38,675 nucleotides of DNA from Caldilineaceae bacterium (GTDB lineage: Bacteria > Chloroflexota > Anaerolineae > Caldilineales > Caldilineaceae): NCBI GenBank assembly GCA_020845455.1, contig JADLFO010000030.1:1-38675 (forward strand), given 5' to 3'. A program made the translations under genes and the position numbers. The notes under the pieces were generated by a model. It was not told the origin of the DNA and ran no database searches. It saw nothing but the letters and a program-made list of their open reading frames with translations. Below, piece after piece: positions 9,701 to 16,082 of the stretch (the stretch's first letter is position 1; each line of letters begins with the position of its first letter).

Positions 9701-12556
9701 CGTATAGACCGCAGGCACACGCGGGCGGCTAATGGTATAGGCAATGGCCGGCGCGGCCACCCACGCCAGCCACACCGGCAGCGCCACGGGCAAAGCCGCG
9801 GGCCGCAGCCAGACCGTCAGCAGAGCGATCGGCAGCAGGACGCTCAGCGAGGGCAGCATCCACTGCAAGGTCGTGTCGAGCGTCGTATTCTCCCCGACCA
9901 GGCGCGCCGCATGGGCCGACGTGACCCACTGCAGCATATGCCGCCGCGTCACGGCCAAACGCACCGCGGTGATGCCGATGGCATAGAGGTTGAGCACTGC
10001 CTCATAGGGCAAAAAGACCAGTTGCAGAAGCCAGCGCGCCACGCTCTTCCACAGCGGGCGCAGCGCCTCGCGCGTGCCGTCGCGGCGCAGGCTGCGCGCC
10101 AGCGCCTCCAGCGCGCCGGTCAGCACCGGCACAGCCGGGATCACGATGCCCGCCAGCGTCCACAGCCAGGGCGAACCGGGCAGGATGGTCCACCCGGCTA
10201 CAAACCAGAGCAGCAGCGCGGGCGTGAGCAGGCTGCGGCGCAAGTTATCGACGATCTTCCAGCGCGCGATCGCCGGCAGCGGATTGGGCGCATACCCGCC
10301 GTGATAGGGCACGCGCCGGGCCAACCACGGCACAAGTTGCCAGTCACCGCGTATCCAGCGGCGGGCACGTCGCATATGCACCAGATAATGGGGCGGATAA
10401 TCCTCGAACAGGATGATATCGGTCGCCAGCCCGGCGCGGCCATGAATGCCTTCAAAGAGGTCATGGCTCAACAGGCTGTTCTCCGGCACGCGGCCTTCCA
10501 GGCTGCGCTCAAAGGCATCGACATCATAGATGCCCTTGCCCACATAGATGCCCTCGCCAAACAAGTCCTGGTAGACATTCGACACCGCCAAGGTGTAGAG
10601 GTCAATCCCCACATCGCCGGCGTAGATCTCGGTGAAGAGCGAGCGGTTGGCGCTGGTGGCGTTGATCTCGGTGCGCGGCTGCAGCACGGTATAGCCGGCG
10701 ACGACCCGCCCAGAGACGGGGTCAAATTCGGCGCGGTTGAGCGGGTGCGTCAGCGTCGCGACCAGCCGCCGCGCGGCGTCACGCGGCAGCACCGTATCGG
10801 CATCCAAGGTGATCACATAGCGCACGCCCGGCAAGATCGTCAGGTCGCCCTCGGCGGCGACAAACGAGGTGTCATGGGTGCTGTGCTTGCCCGTGGCTGC
10901 ATCGACCGAGATGCGCAGCAGCCGGTTGAACTCGTGCAGCTTGCCCCGTTTGCGCTCCCACCCCATCCAGACCCCCTCGCTCGAATTCCACAGCCGCTTG
11001 CGGTGGAAGAAATAGAAGGGCCGGCCGGGATATTGGCGGTTGAGCCGCGCCGCCGTCTCCTGGGCGTGCGCCAAGAGCGCCGCGTCGTCGGGCAGGGTCT
11101 CAGCCTCGGCGTCGCCAAAATCGGTGAGCACGGCAAAGGTCACATGGCCGTTGGGGTCTGCGTTGCGCAAATAGTGGAGTTCAAGCTGCCGGAACAGGTC
11201 GTCGACATCCTGAGTGCGGTTGATCATGCCGGGGATGACCACCATCGTGCGCGCCGCGGCGGGCACGCCCGCCTCTAGCTCGAGTTTGGGCAAGATGCGC
11301 GGCGGCAAGAGTTGGGTCAGGCCCCAGTTGACCAGGCTCACCGCCACCGTGAGCGCGGGCACGATCCCCAACACCAGCGCCACGGCCATCTGCCAGCCGG
11401 CTGCGCCCGCCGCGCCACAGGCGGCCGACAGCAGGATCAACAGCGCCAAGCTCAACAGCCCGATGCTGCCCAGATACACAGCCGTGGGGTGCGCATAGAG
11501 CGCACGGCGCAGACGCTTGGCGGGCGGCGGCGCATAGCCGATGCGCGCTTCAAGCTGCGCCCTGCCCTGCCCCAGCAGATAGTAGCCGACATGGCTGCGG
11601 CGCGCCGGCTGTTCAACCTTCGCGGCCTGTGCGTCTGCGCCGCCCGCGGCCTCCTGCGCGGCGGCACGCGCCAGATCGACGGCTATAGCCGCCACCTCGG
11701 TTTCGCTGCGGCGGCTGTAGCGCGCCAGCCGCTCTACCTCCTCGCGATAGTGGTCGCGTGTGTGATAGGTCATAGCAACATAGACCTTGGCCGGGTCCTC
11801 GGCCAAGGTCTGATGCACTAGGCTGACCGCTTCAAAAAAGAGATGCCAGTCGGCGTTGTGAAGGGCGCGCAGCCCAATAATAGCGTCGGCGACGATCGAA
11901 TCGTCGTTGGCGGGCGACGCGCCGTCCGCGTTCACAGGCAAGCCGTCCATCGCCGCAGACAGGCCGGTCATCTTCAGCAGCACATCCATCTCATGCGTCA
12001 GGCGCGCTGCGGCCAGCGCCAAGCGCTCGATCAGCGCATAGCGCAGCAGCGTGGGGACCGCCCACAATTCGCCAATGGTCAGCGGCGTCTCGGCCTGATA
12101 GGCGCGCAGAAACTCGATCTCGGTCTCCAGGGCCGGGTGGAGCGTCCTCTGCTGGACGAGCGCCTTGGCGATGACATAGACGCGCGGCACGAGCGTGGCT
12201 GTGCTGGTGTCTGCGCTTGGCTTGGCGGCGTCCGCTGCGCTTGGGGCAGCCTCGTCGACCAGCGGGAGTTCGGCGTAATAGCTTGGGGGCAGATCTTCTT
12301 CGATCTGGTGGAGGGCCTGCCGGACAAGATAATAGTTATCGAGCAGCCACTCGGCAGCGAAGGGCAGCAGTTCGTCCTGCGCGGCGGGTTTGACCCACGT
12401 TTGATAGGCGCGGTCGAGAATGACGGCGTAGCGGGCCAGCCGTTCCAATAAAAGAGGCTGCCCGGCGCCTGCCGTTGCCAGTTGATGCTGGCGGGCCAAG
12501 TGGCGTGCAACCTCGTCCAGGTGCATCGATTGGGTGATATGGGCAGCTTCAGTCAT
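3776..12556 (-). CDS. ndvB: Cyclic beta-1,2-glucan synthase (NdvB/ChvB type)
   Basis: A 2926-residue inner-membrane multidomain enzyme that polymerises glucose from UDP-glucose into beta-1,2-glucan, trims it and closes it into rings used in osmoadaptation and surface interactions in known hosts. Order: soluble helical N-terminus (~1-350); membrane helices ~358-410; GT84-type glycosyltransferase with LDADT near 586 and RRARRWIRGDWQ near 735; more membrane helices ~775-840 and ~899-945; glucoamylase-like/cyclisation region, including ~1340-1530 with SWSGTMFEY and PWGVSESGF; then two GH94 (phosphorylase-like) sugar-binding and catalytic parts from ~1635, with GTGDWNDGMNRVG near 2602 carrying the expected Asp. 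Length matches the family (about 2800-2900). The start is the first ATG after an in-frame TGA; GGAGAG lies ~17 bases upstream, which is far. A universal stress protein ends 47 bases upstream on the same strand. The call is firm; the glucan's exact size and role here are unknown. Confidence 0.93.
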   Translation of the reverse strand: MTEAAHITQSMHLDEVARHLARQHQLATAGAGQPLLLERLARYAVILDRAYQTWVKPAAQDELLPFAAEWLLDNYYLVRQALHQIEEDLPPSYYAELPLVDEAAPSAADAAKPSADTSTATLVPRVYVIAKALVQQRTLHPALETEIEFLRAYQAETPLTIGELWAVPTLLRYALIERLALAAARLTHEMDVLLKMTGLSAAMDGLPVNADGASPANDDSIVADAIIGLRALHNADWHLFFEAVSLVHQTLAEDPAKVYVAMTYHTRDHYREEVERLARYSRRSETEVAAIAVDLARAAAQEAAGGADAQAAKVEQPARRSHVGYYLLGQGRAQLEARIGYAPPPAKRLRRALYAHPTAVYLGSIGLLSLALLILLSAACGAAGAAGWQMAVALVLGIVPALTVAVSLVNWGLTQLLPPRILPKLELEAGVPAAARTMVVIPGMINRTQDVDDLFRQLELHYLRNADPNGHVTFAVLTDFGDAEAETLPDDAALLAHAQETAARLNRQYPGRPFYFFHRKRLWNSSEGVWMGWERKRGKLHEFNRLLRISVDAATGKHSTHDTSFVAAEGDLTILPGVRYVITLDADTVLPRDAARRLVATLTHPLNRAEFDPVSGRVVAGYTVLQPRTEINATSANRSLFTEIYAGDVGIDLYTLAVSNVYQDLFGEGIYVGKGIYDVDAFERSLEGRVPENSLLSHDLFEGIHGRAGLATDIILFEDYPPHYLVHMRRARRWIRGDWQLVPWLARRVPYHGGYAPNPLPAIARWKIVDNLRRSLLTPALLLWFVAGWTILPGSPWLWTLAGIVIPAVPVLTGALEALARSLRRDGTREALRPLWKSVARWLLQLVFLPYEAVLNLYAIGITAVRLAVTRRHMLQWVTSAHAARLVGENTTLDTTLQWMLPSLSVLLPIALLTVWLRPAALPVALPVWLAWVAAPAIAYTISRPRVPAVYTPSAQELQQLRTLARRTWLFYEQFVGPDDHWLPPDHFQESPKGVVAHRTSPTNVGLYLAAALAAHDLGYINGVNLALRLRSAFDTLAQLEHHRGHLLNWFDTQTLTTLTPAYVSTVDSGNLAAALVALRQGCLELPRRPLLRWELWQGLGDALALLVGEVQAVGDEEGEEAEPAQAARRALLQQIDQWQTTVDAAHDQPQQWPALVDSLIQEARPQLDQAILAFVDAHPEALGSERLHTLHTYSVMLHRQLTNFQHELGLLAPVQMIVHHPPHLLEGDALPAPVLRPWKLLRRRLPANPSLGEAEAGYGDALAQAQQLHAALQTLATHAKDQAMATDAPTQSALADAVSWSAQLVETLRTSHTAVHSLLTELAAIAKDAASIVAEMDFSFLFDAQRKLFYIGYNAAAARYDANYYDLLASEARLASLLAIAKGDVPQSHWLHMGRPFTTLQGQPVLLSWSGTMFEYLMPLLLARGYPGTLLHESCVAAVARQRRHGHDHHVPWGVSESGFYQFDIALNYQYRAFGVPGLGLKRGLDEDLVIAPYASLLAVGLAPEAVLQNLSRLQAEQAQGRYGLYEAIDYTERRLPLGQKKGMVRSYMAHHQGMILLALANYLQDDRMVARFHADPAIESVELLLQEQVPHAPTVDALTETQATAPLHLGTPAPSVPPWRVPLDSPLPLAHLLANGRFTTLITNSGAGFSTWNKLALTRWRPDPTLDDWGLWVYVQDMATGELWSVGRQPVGAAAEGEEVFFYPHMAEFRHRRGPLGVQMEVTVAPDADVEVRRITLTNSGEETQRLRVTSYAEVVLGDGVADARHQAFAKLFVESEYLPQLNALLFRRRPRSGDEHPPFMAHALTSETARPAGAYESDRARFLGRGRTARRPDALTGADWLSGTAGATLDPVMALGEEVEIAPHSMVELAFVTVAGETRQEVQSLLARFQTWTSVTLAFAAARSQADQMWREQDLTADDLAAFDQMLSLLFYPHAAGRADPATLAQNRLGQPSLWSFGISGDYPILLLQLRQAEQGALLRRLIQAHTYWRRRGLMIDLVIVNEEESNYGQAVHGAIWRLLQRMEVDQTLNQRGGIFLVRRDQMRPEEYILLQSVARVALNAEQGTLEAQLGRLAAAPNPLPDLITALPPEANDGPMPPPARPQDLHFDNGWGGFSPDGREYIAYLEPDAMTPAPWINVIANPDFGFLASESGGGYSWAVNSGENRLTTWRNDPVSDLPSEALYLRDEETGQVWSPLPLPAPAPTPYVVRHGPGYTSYEHHSHGVAQEVRLYVAPDAPLKFVRVRLRNQLGRGRRITLTFYAEWVLGVNRTLSQAMILPEVSGSGSPVLLATNPYQTEFAARCAFVAADKPIHGFSADRTEFLGRNGDYAHPAALRRVGLSNQVQPGQDPCAVLQVHVDLASADEGGDAEGAGEAGVEQELLFVLGQGRDAEEAHDLVKRYCTLDAAEAAWQATATTWQEVLGTVQVQTPEPSMDLLLNRWLPYQALACRIWGRSALYQSSGAYGFRDQLQDVLALIYARPDIVRAQLLRAARHQFEAGDVLHWWHPPGGHGVRTRISDDLLWLPYVTAHYVAATGDHGVLDETIPFLRGDPLRPDEEERYAEYQTSDQTATLYEHCLRAFAKGITQGPHGLPLMGTGDWNDGMNRVGVEGQGESVWLGWFIYATAKAFADVAESLGRGRDAERLRDQAEKLCQALAAHAWDGQWYLRAYYDDGSPLGSAQNQECRIDSIAQSWSVLSGAAEPARARQAMEAVRANLVKEDARLILLFTPPINKTRRDPGYIKGYPPGVRENGGQYTHAALWSIWAWTELGDGDLAQSLFQLINPITRADSAVKAGVYKVEPYVISADVYGVAPHVGRGGWTWYTGSSGWMYRLGVEAILGLRRDAQSLWLEPCIPAHWPGFKLTYRLGRTCYRFTVENPDGVQRGDTTVSLDGQPLSSGRVPLVDDGQEHQVCVVLRRADSAD

Positions 12557-12570
12557 GGATCGTCAAACAT
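12553..12570 (-). CDS. Possible five-codon leader (MFDDP) overlapping ndvB start
   Basis: On the minus strand an ATG at 12570 follows AGGAGAGT directly and reads M-F-D-D-P-stop. The TGA overlaps the ndvB ATG as ATGA. This could couple translation and would explain why the GGAGAG site is so far from the ndvB start. It is equally possible that the short frame is chance. Confidence 0.2.
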   Translation of the reverse strand: MFDDP

Positions 12571-12603
12571 ACTCTCCTACAATGCAGGGGCTTCCCTGCG
12601 CGA

Positions 12604-13584
12604 CTAGGCGGCCAAGGGGGGCAGGCTGTCCAGCTCTCCGTGCCGGCCACGGGCTGCCGGAGCAACCTTCCGTTCAATGGCGCGCTGCACCGGCTGGTCT
12701 TGGTAGATCAGAACCGGCTGGGAGCAGTAGCTTAAAATGCCGTGGACGGTGTCGCCAAAGGTGCGGACAGGGTTGGCCGCCGCGCCGTGGGCGCAAAGCA
12801 AAAGCAAGTCCACCTGATGACGCTGGGCGATCTCGCTCAGTTCGGTGGCGACGTTGTCCCCTAGCGACAGGACGATGCTGGCCCGCTCACCCTGCCGCGC
12901 CTGCAATTCGTTCAGATAGTTCTGCGCCACCGCCTGCGAGCGTTCGACTACCTGCTCGGCCAGCCGGCGCTCCTCCTCGGCCAGCATAGACCATCCCAAC
13001 AGGCTGGGGCGCTGCACAATATGCACCAGCAACAGGCTGGCGTGCTGGTCATTCAGGAGCCGTTCGGCGATGGGCAAGACGCATTCGGCGCGCCGCGACC
13101 CATCGAGCGAGACCATAAGCGTGTGATACTGCGCCGGCGCCAGGGCCACACTCTCTGCCGGCTCCCCATGGCCGTGCACCAACATCACGGAGATTCCTGC
13201 GCCTTCCAGCAGTTTGCGCGCCACAGCGCCCAAGGCCCAGTCTGCGCGCCCGCTCTGGCCGTGACTGCTGATCAACAGCAGGTCTGCACCCAGTGTATCC
13301 ACCTGTTCGACGATCCGCTCCGCCGCCAAACCGGCCAGCAGCCGGCAGTCGACCGGGACACCCAACGCCTGCACCTTGGCGCAGAGAGTGTCGAGATAGG
13401 TCTGGGCTGCCGCCTTGCGCAGATGCCACTCATAGGGGTCTACCCCCGTCTCAGCGCCGCTTTCTTCGACGACATGGAGCAGAATGATCTCGGCGTCCGC
13501 CAACTTCGCCCACGCCAAGGCATGGGGGATCGTACACTCGGCCAAGGCCGAGCCGTCGAGGGGAAGCAGAATTCGGTTGAACAT
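12604..13584 (-). CDS. Tandem universal stress protein (two Usp domains)
   Basis: A 326-residue cytoplasmic protein with two Usp alpha/beta domains, ~1-145 and ~165-295. Domain 1 starts MFNRILLPLDGS and has an ATP-loop-like segment SSHGQSG...LGAVARKLL, close to the G-2X-G-9X-G(S/T) signature but with Ala at the final position. Domain 2 starts with YHTLMVSLDGS and has CAHGAAANPVRTFGDTVHGIL, a poorer match, so it may not bind ATP. ATG 13584 is chosen over an upstream ATG because AGAGG lies 8 bases before it and Usp domains start at this point. It lies 47 bases upstream of ndvB on the same strand, so the two are probably cotranscribed, which fits a shared stress or osmotic response. A perfect TTGACA at 13725-13730 (minus) upstream has no good -10 partner. 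Confidence 0.9.
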   Translation of the reverse strand: MFNRILLPLDGSALAECTIPHALAWAKLADAEIILLHVVEESGAETGVDPYEWHLRKAAAQTYLDTLCAKVQALGVPVDCRLLAGLAAERIVEQVDTLGADLLLISSHGQSGRADWALGAVARKLLEGAGISVMLVHGHGEPAESVALAPAQYHTLMVSLDGSRRAECVLPIAERLLNDQHASLLLVHIVQRPSLLGWSMLAEEERRLAEQVVERSQAVAQNYLNELQARQGERASIVLSLGDNVATELSEIAQRHQVDLLLLCAHGAAANPVRTFGDTVHGILSYCSQPVLIYQDQPVQRAIERKVAPAARGRHGELDSLPPLAA

Positions 13585-13763
13585 GGAAGCGCCTCTACCT
13601 TTCCGACACACAACATCACTCGCGCCCCACCCTCCTGGACGCAGTCTTGCAGAGCCGGGGTCACATAGTGACTGTAGACTGCCGCGGTCGTCGTGTCAGT
13701 AACCTGTCTTCCACCCCCTGTTATTGTCAAGTGGCGCTGCTCAGGCGGGCTTGGTCAAACCGA

Positions 13764-14933
13764 TCAGCCGATCGGCTCGTCCGCCAGCCGGTGGGCGTCG
13801 ATATACTCCCAGTTGATCTGATAGCCCATCCCCGGCGTCTGCGGCAGATGGACAAAGCCCGCCGCATCCATGGGGTCGCCCAACGCCAGCAGATAGGGCG
13901 GGGGCGTCTCGTAGTCGATGCCGGGGGCCAGCAGCCCACGCTCGTAATATTCACAGACATCTTCGCTGGTCGAGCCGAGGATCTGTAGGTTGGCAAAGCC
14001 GCTCATATGCACCTCGCACTTGACGCCAAACGCCTCGGCCACGGCAGCCATCTTCTTGAGCCCGGTGACGCCGCCGCGCAGCACATCCATGCGCGTCATG
14101 TCTGACGCGCCGCGGCGGATCCAGTCGGCGCGCGTGTAGACGCTCCCCGCCGCGATCTCCGGCGAGAGGATGGGGATCGTCAGCTCCTGGCAGAGTTTTT
14201 CATAGGAGGCCATGCGGTATTCTGGCATGGGATGCTCATACCAGTAGAAATTGAGCTTCTCCAGCTCGCGCCCCACGCGATAGGCCTCCTCATAGGTGCG
14301 ATAGGTTCCCCACGGGTCAAAGCTCAACACCATATCGTCGCCCACGGCCTCGCGCACTGCATGGCAGACCTCGATGTCCTGAACGATGTGCGACGGGCGG
14401 CCCGGGTCGGACTGTTTGGTGACAGGGTCCCAGAAATAATAGGGATGAATCTTGTAGTGCGTATAGCCCTGCGCCTTGCAGCCCAGCGCATGTTGGGCAT
14501 ATTCCGCCGGCGTGCCCATGTTAGGATAGGTGCTGGCATAGGCTTTGACCTTGTCGCGGCAGCCGCCCAGCAGCTTATAGAGCGGCGCCTCGAAATAGCG
14601 CGCCTGGAGGTCCCAGAGCGCCATATCGATTACGCTGATCAGGTTCTCCGGCAGGTTGGCGACCCACAGCCAATGCCAGAACTTCTCACGGTCAAAGGGA
14701 TCGTGCCCCAGAAGCAGCCCTTTGAGCCGGCCGCGCAGCGCAGCGCGCTCGTCAAAGGTCAGCCCGTCGGCGTCGCCGTGACCGTGACCGCCAAAGTAAT
14801 AGCCTTCTGCGCCCTCGTCCGTGATGATCTTGGTAAGCGTTTGGACCGCTTCGACCTCCGACAGGACTCCGCCGGCGCGAAAATTCTGTCGTTTGACGCG
14901 AAAGGGGATGACCTGAAGATCGACAATCTGCAT
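13764..14933 (-). CDS. Enolase-superfamily (mandelate racemase-like) sugar-acid dehydratase
   Basis: A 389-residue enzyme of the mandelate racemase/muconate lactonizing branch of the enolase superfamily. It has the N-terminal capping domain and a (beta/alpha)-barrel with base motif YKIHP (Lys161, His163). Metal ligands are Asp206 (SFDPWG), Glu233 (YEHP) and Glu259 (SPEI), and a late His309 lies in CEVHMSG. These enzymes abstract a proton alpha to a carboxylate; most relatives dehydrate or cycloisomerise sugar acids. AAGGAG sits 7 bases before ATG 14933. The neighbouring DapA-family gene upstream suggests a dehydratase-aldolase pair that degrades a sugar acid through a 2-keto-3-deoxy intermediate (inference). 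The substrate cannot be read from the sequence. Confidence 0.88.
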   Translation of the reverse strand: MQIVDLQVIPFRVKRQNFRAGGVLSEVEAVQTLTKIITDEGAEGYYFGGHGHGDADGLTFDERAALRGRLKGLLLGHDPFDREKFWHWLWVANLPENLISVIDMALWDLQARYFEAPLYKLLGGCRDKVKAYASTYPNMGTPAEYAQHALGCKAQGYTHYKIHPYYFWDPVTKQSDPGRPSHIVQDIEVCHAVREAVGDDMVLSFDPWGTYRTYEEAYRVGRELEKLNFYWYEHPMPEYRMASYEKLCQELTIPILSPEIAAGSVYTRADWIRRGASDMTRMDVLRGGVTGLKKMAAVAEAFGVKCEVHMSGFANLQILGSTSEDVCEYYERGLLAPGIDYETPPPYLLALGDPMDAAGFVHLPQTPGMGYQINWEYIDAHRLADEPIG

Positions 14934-15065
14934 AGCGCACTCCTTGTTTGGGATATGGGGTATAAGGCCTATGCCCTGGTAGAGATGCCCTGGCGAGACA
15001 GCCCTCGGGCTGAGCGCAAAAATAGGGGGAGGATACGGATGATGGCTCGGCTGGTTCCGCAGCCT

Positions 15066-15962
15066 TCATGCGGCGGACGGGTAGATCTCGGCGATCAGGT
15101 GATCCAGCTCACGCTGGGTCTGGCCGTCGACCGGGGGCGCGGGGCTGCGCACCTGGGCGGTGGTCAGCACCCCGCGACGGCGCAGCAGTTCCTTATGCAC
15201 CGCATAGAAGATGCCCCCGCCTTGGCCGGTGATGCGGTTGATGGGCGCGATCACACGGTCGAAGACGGCGCGCGCCGCGGCCTCGTCGCCCGCCTGCATC
15301 AAGTCCCAGACCCGGACAAACGCCTCCGGCTGGCTGCAAAAGGGCATCGTGCCCAGCGAGCCGCGGCGCAGTTCCTCGATAAAGTAACCGCCGCCTGCGC
15401 CGCCAAAGATCGTCAGCCGATCCCCGGCCTGCGCCACGGTCTCGGCGACCTTGGCGGCCACCGGCGGCGTCTCGACCTTGATATAGCGCACCTGGGCGCA
15501 GCGCTCGGCGATCTGGCGGCCCAGGCCTGGACTGATGGGCGCACTGGGTACATCCTGCAAAAAGATCGGGATCGAGACCGCATCCGAGATGGCTTGATAA
15601 TAGTCCAGGACTTCGGCAGGCCCGGCGGGCATAAACGACGGCGGAATGACCATGACGGCGTCCGCGCCCAGTTCTTCGGCGCGGCGGCTGTAGAAGACGG
15701 CCAGGTCAGTGCCGGGCGCGCCGGTATTGATCACCACCGGCACGCGCCGCCGCACCTGATCCACCACAGTGCGGATGACAAGGTCGCGTTCGGCTTCGCT
15801 CAGCTTGAAGATCTCGCTGCCCAGGGCAACACCCAGCCCATGGACGCCGGCGGCAATGTCAAAGTCGATCAGGTGGCGCAGGCTGTCTTCGTCGATCCGG
15901 CTCTGCGCGTCGAACGGCGTGACGAGAATAGGAAATACGCCTTGCATAGCTTCTGGGGACAT
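15066..15962 (-). CDS. DapA/NAL-family aldolase or dehydratase
   Basis: A 298-residue TIM-barrel lyase of the dihydrodipicolinate synthase/N-acetylneuraminate lyase family. The Schiff-base lysine is Lys162 (RYIKVET). The usual GTTGE loop is GSE (48-50), and the usual barrel tyrosine (YNxP) is replaced by Gln136 in FLQDVPS. That makes true DHDPS activity unlikely and resembles relatives acting on 2-keto-3-deoxy sugar acids. ATG 15962 is chosen because a good promoter at 16012-16040 would place the transcript start downstream of the alternative ATG at 16067, and GGAGCG lies upstream. It is followed at 132 bases by the enolase-superfamily gene on the same strand; together they may form a short sugar-acid pathway. 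Substrate unknown. Confidence 0.85.
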   Translation of the reverse strand: MSPEAMQGVFPILVTPFDAQSRIDEDSLRHLIDFDIAAGVHGLGVALGSEIFKLSEAERDLVIRTVVDQVRRRVPVVINTGAPGTDLAVFYSRRAEELGADAVMVIPPSFMPAGPAEVLDYYQAISDAVSIPIFLQDVPSAPISPGLGRQIAERCAQVRYIKVETPPVAAKVAETVAQAGDRLTIFGGAGGGYFIEELRRGSLGTMPFCSQPEAFVRVWDLMQAGDEAAARAVFDRVIAPINRITGQGGGIFYAVHKELLRRRGVLTTAQVRSPAPPVDGQTQRELDHLIAEIYPSAA

Positions 15963-16011
15963 GGTCGTCGCTCCACGGGTGAAGGTAGTGGGACTGAAGA
16001 GGGTATTGCCT

Positions 16012-16040
16012 ATGATACGCGATGCGCGTGCGTCTGCCAA
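16012..16040 (-). promoter_or_regulatory. Sigma70-like promoter of the DapA-family gene
   Basis: On the minus strand TTGGCA (16035-16040) and TATCAT (16012-16017) are separated by exactly 17 bases. Transcription would begin near 16005, about 43 bases before ATG 15962. It lies in the 120-base gap after the ABC exporter gene. Confidence 0.6.
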
Positions 16041-16082
16041 ACGCCGGTGGGCAGCCGAGCGCAGCACCCGCTTGGAGCTACC

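Noticed and set aside
8720-11278. 852-codon plus-strand open frame inside ndvB
   Set aside because: It is antisense to the glucan synthase, with low-complexity composition and no recognisable motif. The same holds for frames at 4106-5683 and 5729-6943.
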